The notes below the pieces were generated by a model, which had not been told where the DNA came from, did no database searches, and saw only the letters and a program-made list of their open reading frames with translations. 64,000 nucleotides of DNA from Streptosporangium sp. NBC_01495 (lineage in GTDB: Bacteria > Actinomycetota > Actinomycetes > Streptosporangiales > Streptosporangiaceae). How positions within the stretch are numbered: position 1 is the stretch's first letter; every line of letters begins with the position of its first letter. Positions 16,795-25,736 of the stretch are shown one piece after another. The DNA lies in the NCBI RefSeq assembly GCF_036250735.1, contig NZ_CP109430.1:8308001-8372000 (forward strand), written 5' to 3'. Position numbers and translations under genes: made by a program.

Positions 16795-18207
16795 ATGGGG
16801 TGGTGGCCTGACGACCAGGAGGCGGCCGCGGGGCTGATACCCACCCCCCGGAGCACCGAGCACGAGAACGACACGGACGGCGAGACGGAGCTGCTGCTCG
16901 CCGCGCACGGCGGTGACGTGCAGGCCGCCCACCTGCTCGGCCGCCACTTCGCGCAGCGGGGCGACCGCTCGGCGGCGCGGCACTGGTGGGAGCGCGCGGC
17001 CGCCGCGGGAAACCTCGACAGCGCCTACAACCTGGGGATCTGGCACGAGAAGCACGGCACCCCCGCGGAGGCCGCGAGGTGGTACGAGCTGGCGGCGAAC
17101 GCCGGAGACGTCGAGGCCGCGGTGAACCTGGCGACCCTCCTGCTGGATCAGCACGGCGACGTCCCGGCCGCCCGGCGGTGGTTCGAGACGGCGGCCAGGG
17201 CGGGCTCCCGTGCGGCGGCCAGGCGGCTCGCGCTGCTCTGCGAGGACGGCGGCGAGGTGAAGGCCGCCGGGGAGTGGCATCACAGGGCCGCGATGGACGG
17301 CGACCTGGCCTCGGCCCACGACCTCGGGTTCCTCGCCTACGCCTCCGGCGAGGAGGACGAGACGCTGCGCTGGTGGGAGCTGGCCGCGCGGAGCGGCCAT
17401 GCCGACGCGGCCTACCACCTCGGGCTGTTCCTGCAGGCCAACCGCGACCCCGAGGGGGCGGAGGCGTTCTTCCGGCTGGCCGCCAGGAACGAGCACCCCG
17501 GCGCCGCGTCCCAGCTCGGCGGGATCGCGCTCTCCCTCGGCGACCTGCGCACCGCGCGCGCCTGGTTCGAGCGGGCGGCCTGCACCGGCAGGATCGACGA
17601 CCAGCGGACGGCCGGATTCGTGTGCGTGGAGATGAGCGACTCGCAGGGGGCCGGCCACTGGTTCAGCCGGGCCGCGGCGGGTGGCGACCCGGAGGCCGCC
17701 TTCAATTTCGGCCTGCTGCTTATCGCCGAGCACAGCGATATGCAGGGCGGGCAGCACTGGTTCCGCCAGGCGGCACAGGCCGGGCACCACCGGGCCGCGG
17801 TCGAGCTGGCCGCGCTGCTGTCGGCCGCGGGCTTCTCCCGCGAGGCGGAGCGGTGGCTGTCCGATCCCCCCTCTCCCCCGTGGAGCCGGACCACCGAGCC
17901 CGAGCTCGTCGCCCGCGCCGAGCTGGCCTCGGCCGCCGTCGCCCGACGGGGCGGCGCCCCCCTGAGGGTCGCCGACCTGACCGAGATCCTCGGCACCTGG
18001 GATCTCGTCACCCGGCCGCTGCGCGACCACACCGACGTCACGGCGTGGCTGACCGAGCGGAGCGGGCTGCCGTCGGGCGCGATCGAGCACCTGGCGTCCG
18101 TACGGGCCACGCTGTTGCGCCCCGGAGGCGCCCCCTGGCCGACCCCGGCGGAGATCGAGCACGTCCTGGTCACCGCCCGCGCCCTGCGTTCCGGCTGGTC
18201 GCCGTGA
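16795..18207 (+). CDS. Sel1/TPR repeat protein
   Basis: A 470-residue soluble protein made almost entirely of Sel1-like (TPR-related) repeats between about residues 30 and 370. Successive units read like AARHWWERAAAAGNLDSAYNLG and AARWYELAANAGDVEAAVNLA. The final 90 residues (VADLTEILGTWDLVTRPLRD onward) form a separate helical domain. Sel1 proteins are scaffolds for protein-protein contacts; the partner is unknown. The ATG at 16795 follows GAGGAGGG and gives MGWWPDDQ; the earlier open frame from 16738 lacks a site. It is convergent with alanine dehydrogenase. Confidence 0.88.
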   Translation: MGWWPDDQEAAAGLIPTPRSTEHENDTDGETELLLAAHGGDVQAAHLLGRHFAQRGDRSAARHWWERAAAAGNLDSAYNLGIWHEKHGTPAEAARWYELAANAGDVEAAVNLATLLLDQHGDVPAARRWFETAARAGSRAAARRLALLCEDGGEVKAAGEWHHRAAMDGDLASAHDLGFLAYASGEEDETLRWWELAARSGHADAAYHLGLFLQANRDPEGAEAFFRLAARNEHPGAASQLGGIALSLGDLRTARAWFERAACTGRIDDQRTAGFVCVEMSDSQGAGHWFSRAAAGGDPEAAFNFGLLLIAEHSDMQGGQHWFRQAAQAGHHRAAVELAALLSAAGFSREAERWLSDPPSPPWSRTTEPELVARAELASAAVARRGGAPLRVADLTEILGTWDLVTRPLRDHTDVTAWLTERSGLPSGAIEHLASVRATLLRPGGAPWPTPAEIEHVLVTARALRSGWSP

Positions 18208-18213
18208 CCGGCA

Positions 18214-18287
18214 CCGTACGTCCCCCACGGGCCGACCCCGCCGGCCCGTGGGGCCCGTCCCGCGCCCTGCCCGCGCGGGACGTACGG
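18214..18287. terminator. nested inverted repeats, bidirectional terminator
   Basis: Between convergent genes, CCGTACGTCCC (18214-18224) pairs perfectly with GGGACGTACGG (18277-18287). Inside it sits CCCCACGGGCC (18223-18233) with GGCCCGTGGGG (18243-18253), and GTCCCGCG (18257-18264) with CGCGGGAC (18274-18281). The arms overlap, so alternative folds compete. No T tract is present, as is common in high-GC actinomycetes. Confidence 0.65.
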
Positions 18288-18295
18288 AACCCGGC

Positions 18296-19411
18296 TCAGG
18301 CGGCGATGACCTCGGAGACCGGCACGTACGGCAGGTCGAGGGCGATGGCGACCTGCTCGTTGGTGAGCCGTCCCGCGTGGGTGTTGAGGCCCAGCGCGAG
18401 GGAGGCGTCCCGCTGGAGCGCGGTCTTCCAGCCGAGGCCGGCCAGCTTGACCGCGTAGGGCAGCGTGGCATTGGTCAGCGCGTAGGTGGAGGTGTTGGCG
18501 ACGGACCCCGGCATGTTGGCCACGCAGTAGAAGATCGAGTTGTGGACCCGGTAGGTCGGCTCGGCGTGCGTGGTCGGGCGGGAGTCCTCGAAGCAGCCGC
18601 CCTGGTCGATGGCGATGTCGACGAGCACGGAGCCCGGCTTCATGCGGGAGACCAGCTCGTTGGAGACGAGGGTCGGCGCCTTGGCGCCGGGGATCAGCAC
18701 GGCGCCGATGACCAGGTCGGCCTCCAGGACCTCCTTCTCGATCGCGTACGAGGTCGAGACGAGGGTCTTGAGACGGCCCTGATAGATGGCGTCGATGAAG
18801 CGCAGGCGGTCGACGTTGAGGTCCAGGACGGTGACGTCCGCGCCCATGCCGACCGCGATCTGCGCGGCGTTGAGCCCGGAGACGCCCGCGCCGATGACGA
18901 CGACCTTGGCGGGGGCCACGCCGGGCACGCCGCCGGGCAGCACGCCGCGCCCGCCGTTGAAGCGCATGAGGTTGTAGGCGCCGACCTGCGGGGCCAGGCG
19001 GCCCGCGACCTCGGACATCGGGGCGAGCAGCGGCAGGGTGTTGCCGACCTGGACGGTCTCGTACGCGATGCCGGTGACCTGCCGGTCGAGGAGGGCGTCG
19101 GTGCACTCGCGGCCCGCCGCGAGGTGCAGGTAGGTGAAGAGCACCTGGCCGGGACGCATGCGGTGGTACTCCTCCGCGATGGGCTCCTTCACCTTGAGGA
19201 TCATCTCGGCCTGGTCCCACACCTCGTCGGCGGTGTCGAGGATCTTGGCCCCGGCGAAGAGGTACTCCTCGTCGGTGAGGTGCGAGCCGAGGCCCGCGTC
19301 GCGCTGGATGTAGACGTCGTGGCCGTGACGGACAAGCTCGTGCACGCCGGCCGGGGTCGCGGCGACGCGGTACTCGTGGTTCTTGACCTCGGCAGGCACG
19401 CCGATCTTCAT
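18296..19411 (-). CDS. ald: alanine dehydrogenase
   Basis: A 371-residue NAD-dependent enzyme that interconverts L-alanine with pyruvate and ammonia. The N-terminus MKIGVPAEVKNHEYRVA and the substrate-site Lys/His region (RPGQVLFTYLHLAA) are classic. The nucleotide-binding motif is VVIGAGVSGLNAAQIAVGMGA, and GGCFEDSRPTTHAEPTY is conserved. The ATG at 19411 follows AAAGGAAA; the upstream open frame is not coding. The class III aminotransferase lies upstream on the same strand, separated by 313 bases. Together they could run an alanine cycle: the aminotransferase makes alanine from pyruvate and this enzyme recycles it. Confidence 0.96.
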   Translation of the reverse strand: MKIGVPAEVKNHEYRVAATPAGVHELVRHGHDVYIQRDAGLGSHLTDEEYLFAGAKILDTADEVWDQAEMILKVKEPIAEEYHRMRPGQVLFTYLHLAAGRECTDALLDRQVTGIAYETVQVGNTLPLLAPMSEVAGRLAPQVGAYNLMRFNGGRGVLPGGVPGVAPAKVVVIGAGVSGLNAAQIAVGMGADVTVLDLNVDRLRFIDAIYQGRLKTLVSTSYAIEKEVLEADLVIGAVLIPGAKAPTLVSNELVSRMKPGSVLVDIAIDQGGCFEDSRPTTHAEPTYRVHNSIFYCVANMPGSVANTSTYALTNATLPYAVKLAGLGWKTALQRDASLALGLNTHAGRLTNEQVAIALDLPYVPVSEVIAA

Positions 19412-19724
19412 GGGATTTCCTTTCGTTGTTTCGACGGAGTGGCACGGCGGGGCTTCCGCGGGTGCGGTGCGGTCACTCCGGCGGACATGACGCCGGGAGA
19501 ACAGCCGGGAGGACAGCCAGGAGGACACGGCGTCCCGCCGGGCTCGTCTCCGGGCAGGCGTTCGGCACGGCGGCCGGACGGGCGGCGGGTCGGCGTACCG
19601 CTCGACCGCCGGGAGGAACAACGTACGGCGGCGGGAGGGCAGGTGGGCGCGAGGGGCGCCGGTGGGTGCGGCGCGTCCCTCCGGGCCGCGCGTGGCGGTC
19701 CGGAGGGGGCGCGGCCATGCGCGC
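19412..19724 (-). other. leader region between the aminotransferase and ald
   Basis: A 313-base gene-free stretch that includes the ald 5' region. It is GC-rich, with short direct repeats of a CCGGGAGRACAG type around 19495-19530 (plus strand). A hairpin sits next to the aminotransferase stop. I see no recognisable riboswitch. Confidence 0.4.
19677..19707 (-). terminator. hairpin after the aminotransferase gene
   Basis: CCCTCCGG (19677-19684) pairs with CCGGAGGG (19700-19707) around a 15-base loop, 18 bases past the aminotransferase stop. Confidence 0.4.
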
Positions 19725-21119
19725 TCAGAGGCGGCTCCATGCCTCCGTCAGCACCGAGTGGAGGATGGACTCGATCTCGTCGAACTCCTTGGGGCCGCAG
19801 ATGAGCGGCGGGGCGAGCTGGATGACCGGGTCGCCCCGGTCGTCGGCGCGGCAGTACAGGCCCGCCTCGTAGAGGGCGCCGGAGAGGAAGCCCCTGATGA
19901 GGCGCTCGGACTCCTCGGTGTTGAAGGTCTCCTTGGTGACCTTGTCCTTGACGAGCTCGATGCCCCAGAAGTAGCCGGAGCCGCGCACGTCGCCGACGAT
20001 CGGCAGGTCGCGGAGACGCTCCAGGGTGGAGCGGAAGACGGGCTCGTTGCGGGTGACGTGGCCGAGCAGGTCCTCCCGCTCGAACAGGTCGAGGTTGGCC
20101 AGCGCGACGGCCGAGGACACCGGGTGGCCGCCGAAGGTGTAGCCGTGGGCGAACATCTCGGTGCCGTTCTTGAACGGCTCGAAGAGGCGCTCGGAGGCGA
20201 TCATGGCGCCGATCGGCGAGTAACCGCTGGTCATGCCCTTGGCGCAGGTGATGATGTCGGGGACGTAGTCGAACTTCTGCCCGCCGAACATGGTGCCGAG
20301 GCGGCCGAAGGCGCAGATGACCTCGTCCGAGACGAGCAGGACGTCGTACTCGTCGCAGATCTCGCGCAGGCGCTTGAAGTATCCGGGGGGCGGCGGGAAG
20401 CAGCCGCCCGCGTTCTGCACCGGCTCGACGAAGACGGCGGCCACGGTGTCGGGGCCCTCCATCTCGATGGCGCGGGCGACGCGCTCGGCGGCCCAGTAGC
20501 CGTACTGCTCGGGCGTCATGCCGGGCACGCCGGTGATCTCGTCGGCGCGGTAGTGGTTGGTGTTGGGCACCCTGACGGAGCCCGGGACCAGCGGCTCGAA
20601 CATCTGCTTGAAGGCCGGGATGCCGGTGATCGACAGGGCGCCCTGCGGGGTGCCGTGGTAGGCGATCTGGCGGCTGATGACCTTGTGCTTGAGCGGCTTG
20701 CCGGTGATCTTGAAGTACTGCTTGGCGAGTTTCCACGCGCTCTCGACGGCCTCGCCGCCGCCGGTGGTGAAGAAGACGCGGTTGAGATCGCCGGGGGTCT
20801 CCGCGGCGAGACGCTGGGCCAGCTCGACGGCCTTGGGGTGCGCGTACGACCACAGCGGGAAGAACGCCAGCTCCTGGGCCTGCTTGGCGGCGGCCTCGGC
20901 CAGCTCGCTGCGGCCGTGACCCGCCTGGACCACGAAGAGCCCGGCGAGGCCGTCGAGGTAGCGCTTGCCGTGCACGTCGTAGATGTAGGAGCCCTCACCC
21001 CGCACGATCATCGGCACCTCGGCGCCCTCGTACGAGCTGTGCCGGGTGAAGTGCATCCACAGGTTGTCCTGCGCGGCCTTCATGAGCGAGGTCACGTCGG
21101 TGTTTTCAGGGTGCGTCAT
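19725..21119 (-). CDS. class III PLP aminotransferase (omega-amino acid / polyamine type)
   Basis: A 464-residue fold-type I aminotransferase. The cofactor residues are visible: FFTTGGGEAVESAWKLA (phosphate-binding loop), AAVFVEPVQNAGG, LVSDEVICAFGRLG (the Asp that contacts the pyridine nitrogen) and IITCAKGMTSGYSPIGA, whose Lys forms the Schiff base. It resembles the aspartate-aminotransferase-family proteins that use putrescine, GABA or beta-alanine with pyruvate, which fits the alanine dehydrogenase downstream. The ATG follows GAGGGAAGA; a GTG sits one codon earlier. The open frame beyond 21119 is upstream DNA. Exact amine donor is not determinable. Confidence 0.92.
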   Translation of the reverse strand: MTHPENTDVTSLMKAAQDNLWMHFTRHSSYEGAEVPMIVRGEGSYIYDVHGKRYLDGLAGLFVVQAGHGRSELAEAAAKQAQELAFFPLWSYAHPKAVELAQRLAAETPGDLNRVFFTTGGGEAVESAWKLAKQYFKITGKPLKHKVISRQIAYHGTPQGALSITGIPAFKQMFEPLVPGSVRVPNTNHYRADEITGVPGMTPEQYGYWAAERVARAIEMEGPDTVAAVFVEPVQNAGGCFPPPPGYFKRLREICDEYDVLLVSDEVICAFGRLGTMFGGQKFDYVPDIITCAKGMTSGYSPIGAMIASERLFEPFKNGTEMFAHGYTFGGHPVSSAVALANLDLFEREDLLGHVTRNEPVFRSTLERLRDLPIVGDVRGSGYFWGIELVKDKVTKETFNTEESERLIRGFLSGALYEAGLYCRADDRGDPVIQLAPPLICGPKEFDEIESILHSVLTEAWSRL

Positions 21120-21400
21120 CACGATCTTCCCTCGTTGAGCTGAGCTCCCAACAGTCTGCATGCCAGAACAGCTCTTGCCAAGTGAAAACGTGGCATTAAA
21201 GTGCGAGAACCTCGGAATCCGCAAAACCACTATGTAACAACGACGAAATCCGCGATCAGATGAGAAGGACATCCGATCATTGCCCAAACCCCGGTTCCAC
21301 TTGGCGGAACCCTGGTGTGCTGGAATCGTGCGCGAGGGCGGCGGCAGCCGCGCCTGTGATCCAATAGGACGCACCAGATATTGAGATGCGGGGGAAAGTC

Positions 21401-22747
21401 GTGACTCCTGACGAGATCGAGAACGCCGTCACCGCCGGCATGCCCCAGGCGGTCGCGGACCTCAAACGGCTCGTCGCCATCCCCTCGGTGGCCTTCCCCG
21501 GCCACCCGGAGGAGCCCGTGCACGCTGCCGCCGCGGTGACCGAGGAGCTGCTGCGCAGCACCGGCCTGCCGCACGTGCGGCAGATCCCCGTCGAGGGCAG
21601 CTTCCCCGCCGTCTACGCCGAGGCTCCCGCCCCGCCCGGCGCGCCGACCGTGCTCCTGTACGCCCACTACGACGTGCAGCCCACCGGCGACCTCGCGCTC
21701 TGGCGCACCCCGCCCTTCGAGCCGACGGAGATCGACGGCGCGATCCACGGCCGTGGCGCGGCCGACGACAAGTCGGGCGTCATCTCCCACGTCGCGGCAC
21801 TCCGCGCCTTCCAGGGGCGGTTCCCGGTCGGCGTCAAGGTCATCATCGAGGGCCAGGAGGAGTACGCGGGCGAGCGCCTGGAGTCCTTCGTCGAACACAA
21901 CCCCGAGCTGTTCCGCGCCGACGCGATCGTGGTCGCCGACACCGGCAACCCCCGGGTGGGCGACCCCTCGGTGACGACCTCGCTGCGCGGCATGGGCGCC
22001 TTCACCGTCGAGGTGCGCACCCTCAAGGAGTCGCTGCACAGCGGCTCGTTCGGCGGCGCCGCCCCCGACGCCCTCGCGGCGCTGATCCGGATGCTCGCCG
22101 CCCTGCACGACGACCACGGCGACATCCGCGTCCCAGGCCTGCCGCGCGGCAGTTTCCTCGGCACCGGTCCGTCGGAGGAGGACTTCCGCTCCACCGCGGG
22201 CGTGCTCGACGGCGTCTCCACGATCGGCTCCGGCTCGCTGGCCGACCGTCTGTGGGCCTCGTACGCGATCACGGTCACCGGCCTGGACGTGCCGACGGTC
22301 TCCGGCGCGATCAACGCGGTCCAGGCCGTCGCCAGGGCCCGGGTGACCGTACGGGTGCCCCCGGCGGGCGACCCGAAGACGACCCTCGAGGCCGTCGTCG
22401 ACTTCCTGCGGCAGGTCGCCCCCTGGGGCGTCCAGGTGGACGTCGGCGACTACACCATGGGCTCCGGCTACCTGGCCGACACCGGCGGCGCGGCCCGCTC
22501 CGCGCTGAACCGGGCCATGGAACGTGCCTTCGGCCGTCCCCCGCGCGACGTCGGCGCCGGTGGCTCGATCCCGCTCGTCTCCACCTTCGTCAGGCAGTTC
22601 CCCGCCGCCACGATCCTGCTCTTCGGCGCCGAGGACGACGACGCGGCGATCCACGCCCCCAACGAGCGCGTGAACATCGAGGAGCTCCGCCGCACAGCCA
22701 CCGCCGAGGCGCTCTTCCTCCAGGAGTACGGCTCCACGGCGTTCTGA
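21401..22747 (+). CDS. M20 family dipeptidase / metallopeptidase
   Basis: A 448-residue zinc peptidase of the ArgE/DapE/CPG2 family. Metal ligands and catalytic residues appear in order: YAHYDVQPTGD (His, Asp), GRGAADDKSGV (bridging Asp), EGQEEYAGE (catalytic Glu-Glu), VVADTGNP (Asp) and the late HAPNERVNIEE (His). The insert between them is the dimerisation lid. The GTG at 21401 lies behind CGGGGGAAA and is preferred; an in-frame ATG at 21386 has no site. It is divergent from the aminotransferase and probably hydrolyses short peptides in the cytoplasm. Confidence 0.92.
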   Translation: MTPDEIENAVTAGMPQAVADLKRLVAIPSVAFPGHPEEPVHAAAAVTEELLRSTGLPHVRQIPVEGSFPAVYAEAPAPPGAPTVLLYAHYDVQPTGDLALWRTPPFEPTEIDGAIHGRGAADDKSGVISHVAALRAFQGRFPVGVKVIIEGQEEYAGERLESFVEHNPELFRADAIVVADTGNPRVGDPSVTTSLRGMGAFTVEVRTLKESLHSGSFGGAAPDALAALIRMLAALHDDHGDIRVPGLPRGSFLGTGPSEEDFRSTAGVLDGVSTIGSGSLADRLWASYAITVTGLDVPTVSGAINAVQAVARARVTVRVPPAGDPKTTLEAVVDFLRQVAPWGVQVDVGDYTMGSGYLADTGGAARSALNRAMERAFGRPPRDVGAGGSIPLVSTFVRQFPAATILLFGAEDDDAAIHAPNERVNIEELRRTATAEALFLQEYGSTAF

Positions 22748-23181
22748 CCTCCGGCATCGGGCTTTCCCGGCGACTCCCGCGGAAAGCCCTTAACCAGCGG
22801 GTGACCGGGCACGGGAGCCACGGGACGCGCCGGACGCCTCCCCGACGCCTTCACCATGGCGGTGGAGGCGATCGCCGAGCAGGTCCACGCCTCCCTCGTC
22901 GGCTTTCTCCGCGGACGTGTCACCGCCGGGCACCTCCGCGGAAGCGTCACCCCACGGCCCCTCCCCGCCTCCGAGGACGCGTCACCCGGCGGTCCCCTGT
23001 TCCTCCCTCCCCCGAAGAAGGAACCACGGGGGCACGGAGAAACCGCGAAGTCAGCGCCGACGGCCCGGGATCCAGCGCGAATTCGCCGGTTTCCGGCGTC
23101 CGCGAACAACTCCGGCCATGGCGAACTCTCGGGGCGTTTCGTTCGTCGGAGTAGGTACAGACATCCCCCCGGGAGGCAGGG
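22748..23181. other. gene-free region ahead of the VWA/PspA cassette
   Basis: 434 bases without a supportable gene. It begins with a terminator hairpin, then holds GC-rich degenerate repeats around CTCCGCGGACGTGTCACC near 22910-22990, and ends with the GGGAGG ribosome site of the next gene. No clear promoter is visible. Confidence 0.5.
22759..22789 (+). terminator. hairpin after the M20 peptidase gene
   Basis: GGGCTTTCC (22759-22767) pairs perfectly with GGAAAGCCC (22781-22789) around a 13-base loop, 11 bases past the stop codon and followed by TTAA. Confidence 0.6.
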
Positions 23182-24996
23182 TTGTACCAGCAACCACAGC
23201 GACGGCGGAGGAACTTCGCCCCGTTCATCATCGCGATCATTCTTGCCGGAGCCCTGATCGTCGCCCTGCGGATCCTCGTCGGCGCAAACGAACCCGGAGC
23301 GGGTGAGGCCGCCGAGCGGCCCAAGGCCTGCGACGACGGCGTCACCCTGACCGTCGCCGCCTCGTCGGAGAAGGCCGAGCTGCTGCGGACGATCGCCGCC
23401 GGCTACAGCGGCAGGCAGGTGGGCGGGCGCTGCGCCGACGTCGTCATCGAGACCAAGGCGAGCGGCGGCGCCATGCAGGCGCTGGCCAGGGGCTGGGACG
23501 AGCGCCAGGACGGCCCCCGCCCCGACGTGTGGTCGCCCGCGAGCAGCGGCTGGATCACCCTGCTCCAGCAGCGCGCCGCGGGAAACGACTCCTCCTCCCT
23601 GGTCACCGCCGACAACCCGTCCATCGCCAAGACGCCGCTGGTCGTCGCGATGCCCCTGCCGATGGCCGAGGCGCTGGGCTGGCCGAGCAGGAAGCTCGGC
23701 TGGTCCGACCTGCTCGCCGTGTCGGCCGGGTCGTGGGCGAAGTACGGCCACCCCGAGTGGGGACGGTTCAAGCTGGGCAAGACCAACCCCAACTTCTCCA
23801 CCAGCGGCCTGAACGCCACCGTCGGCGCCTACTTCGCGGCGACCGGCCTGTCCGGTGACCTGTCGGAGAAGAACGTGGCCGACGCGAAGGCCAGGGACTT
23901 CGTACGGGGTGTGGAACGGTCGATCGTGCACTACGGCGACACGACGCTGACGTTCCTGTCGAACCTCCAGCGGGCCGACGACGCGGGCGCGGGCCTGAGC
24001 TACATCTCCGCGGTGGCCGTGGAGGAGAAGTCGGTCTGGGACTACAACCAGGGCAACCCGACCGGTGACCCCGCGACGCTGGGCAAGCACGCCAAGCCCA
24101 AGGTTCCGCTGGCGGCGATCTATCCCAAAGAGGGCACGCTCCTCTCCGACAACCCGTACGCGGTGCTGACGGCCCCGTGGGTCGACGACGCCAAGCGGGC
24201 GGTGGCGGCCGACTTCCTCGTCCACCTCCAGGCCCCGGAGCAGCAGGCCAGGTTCGCCGAGTTCGCCTTCCGCTCGCATGACGGCAAGCCGGGCAAGCTG
24301 ATCACCCAGGCGAACGGGCTGCTGCCCGCCGAGCCGAGGACGACGCTGAGCCCGCCCGCGCCGAACGTGCTCGACAAGATGCTCACCGGCTGGGCCGACC
24401 TGCGCAAACCCGCGAACGTCCTCATGGTCATCGACGTCTCCGGCTCGATGGGCGCCTCCGTGCCCGGCACGGGCAAGAGCAAGCTCGACCTGGCCAAGCA
24501 GGCCGCGATCAACGCGCTGCCCCAGTTCGGCCCGCACGACAGGGTGGGGCTGTGGATGTTCTCCACCAAGCGCGACGGCGAGAAGGACCATTTGGAGCTG
24601 GCCCCGCTGGCCACTGTCGACAACGCCCAGCGCGAGAAGCTGCGCGACCGGCTCGCCGGGCTCACCCCCGACGGGGGCACCGGCCTGTACGACACCGCGC
24701 TCGCGGCCCACGAGCAGGTGCGCGAGCTGCGCAGCGGTGACGCGATCAACGCGGTGGTCTTCCTGACCGACGGCAAGAACGAGGACCCCGACAGCCTCTC
24801 CCTGGAGAACCTGCTACCCGACCTGCGTACCGAGGCGGGCCAGGAGACGGTGCGGATGTTCACGATCGCCTACGGCCAGGACGCCGATCTCGGCGTGCTG
24901 AGGCAGATCTCCGAGGCGACCGCCGCCGCCGCGTACGACTCTCGCGAATCCGGAAGTATCGACCAGGTGTTCACCGCGGTGGTATCCAACTTCTGA
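23182..24996 (+). CDS. membrane-anchored solute-binding / VWA domain protein
   Basis: A 604-residue protein. An N-terminal basic stretch and a hydrophobic helix (about residues 12-32) anchor it. Residues of about 50-390 resemble an extracytoplasmic solute-binding fold (VTLTVAASSEKAELLRTIAAGY near the start, PDVWSPASSGW). Residues of about 410-600 are a von Willebrand A domain with a full metal-site set: DVSGSMGAS (DxSxS), the Thr in GGTGLYD and the Asp in VFLTDGKNED. The start is a TTG with GGGAGG upstream; no ATG or GTG fits better. It overlaps the next gene by one base and begins a three-gene cassette ending in PspA. Confidence 0.88.
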   Translation: MYQQPQRRRRNFAPFIIAIILAGALIVALRILVGANEPGAGEAAERPKACDDGVTLTVAASSEKAELLRTIAAGYSGRQVGGRCADVVIETKASGGAMQALARGWDERQDGPRPDVWSPASSGWITLLQQRAAGNDSSSLVTADNPSIAKTPLVVAMPLPMAEALGWPSRKLGWSDLLAVSAGSWAKYGHPEWGRFKLGKTNPNFSTSGLNATVGAYFAATGLSGDLSEKNVADAKARDFVRGVERSIVHYGDTTLTFLSNLQRADDAGAGLSYISAVAVEEKSVWDYNQGNPTGDPATLGKHAKPKVPLAAIYPKEGTLLSDNPYAVLTAPWVDDAKRAVAADFLVHLQAPEQQARFAEFAFRSHDGKPGKLITQANGLLPAEPRTTLSPPAPNVLDKMLTGWADLRKPANVLMVIDVSGSMGASVPGTGKSKLDLAKQAAINALPQFGPHDRVGLWMFSTKRDGEKDHLELAPLATVDNAQREKLRDRLAGLTPDGGTGLYDTALAAHEQVRELRSGDAINAVVFLTDGKNEDPDSLSLENLLPDLRTEAGQETVRMFTIAYGQDADLGVLRQISEATAAAAYDSRESGSIDQVFTAVVSNF

Positions 24997-25727
24997 TGGC
25001 ACGCCTCGCCGACGAACTCAGGGACCCGTGGGGCCTGCTGCTGGGCGCGACCGCGGCCGGCGCCGCGTGGGCCGTCAGCGTGCACCCGGCCGCCGCCGTG
25101 TTCGTGGGCGCGGTCGTCTGGCTGTCCAAGGCGGGCATCGCGGCCCTGCAGGACCGCGGGCACCGCACCGGGCCCGCCGTCGCTCCCGGAAGCCAGGAGG
25201 AGTACTGGCTCGCGCGGGCCGGGTCCGCCGCGTACGGCTTCGGCGAGCTGAGCGCCTCGATGGAGCACGGCCCGCTGGCCGAGCGGATCGCGCTGATGCG
25301 GCCCCGGATCGACGACTCGACGGCCACGCTGGAACGGCTGGCCGAGCAGGCCTCGCTCACCGGCACCGCGCTGGCCAGGTTCGACCTCGACAGGCTCGGG
25401 CACGAGCAGGCCAGGCTGGCGCGGGCCCGCGAGGAGGCGGGGCAGGGCCCGGCCCAGGACATCGACCGCGCCCTCGCCTCACTCGCCTCCCAGCGGGCCG
25501 TGGTCGAGCGGCTCTCCGCGACCCGGCAGCGAGTGCTCGCCCGGATGGAGTCGAGCGCCATCGGCATCGAGGGGCTCCTCGCCCGGCTGGTGGAGCTGTC
25601 GGCGGTGTCGGCGAACGGCCCGCTGGAGCCGCTCCGGGTGCTGGACGAGCTCGCCGACACCCTTGAGGGAGTCCGCCGGGGCCTCCACGAAACCGAGCAG
25701 ATCACGCGCGACGCGCTGGATCGATAA
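24996..25727 (+). CDS. membrane-proximal coiled-coil protein
   Basis: A 243-residue protein whose ATG shares one base with the stop of the VWA gene. Residues of about 12-48 include two short hydrophobic stretches (LLLGATAAGAAWAVSV and AAAVFVGAVVWLSKAGIAAL), a likely hairpin in the membrane. The rest is highly helical and charged (for example LGHEQARLARAREEAG), predicted coiled coil. No named family is recognised. Its place between the VWA protein and PspA, with nine bases to the latter, suggests it links the two physically. Confidence 0.78.
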   Translation: MARLADELRDPWGLLLGATAAGAAWAVSVHPAAAVFVGAVVWLSKAGIAALQDRGHRTGPAVAPGSQEEYWLARAGSAAYGFGELSASMEHGPLAERIALMRPRIDDSTATLERLAEQASLTGTALARFDLDRLGHEQARLARAREEAGQGPAQDIDRALASLASQRAVVERLSATRQRVLARMESSAIGIEGLLARLVELSAVSANGPLEPLRVLDELADTLEGVRRGLHETEQITRDALDR

Positions 25728-25736
25728 GGAGCCCTC

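Noticed and set aside
19412..19724. Glycine riboswitch ahead of alanine dehydrogenase
   Set aside because: The leader is long enough, but I cannot find the conserved glycine aptamer core sequences.
22856..23257. 133-codon plus-strand frame before the VWA gene
   Set aside because: No ribosome site, no domain, Pro/Arg/Ser-rich composition, and it overlaps the start of the VWA gene in another frame.
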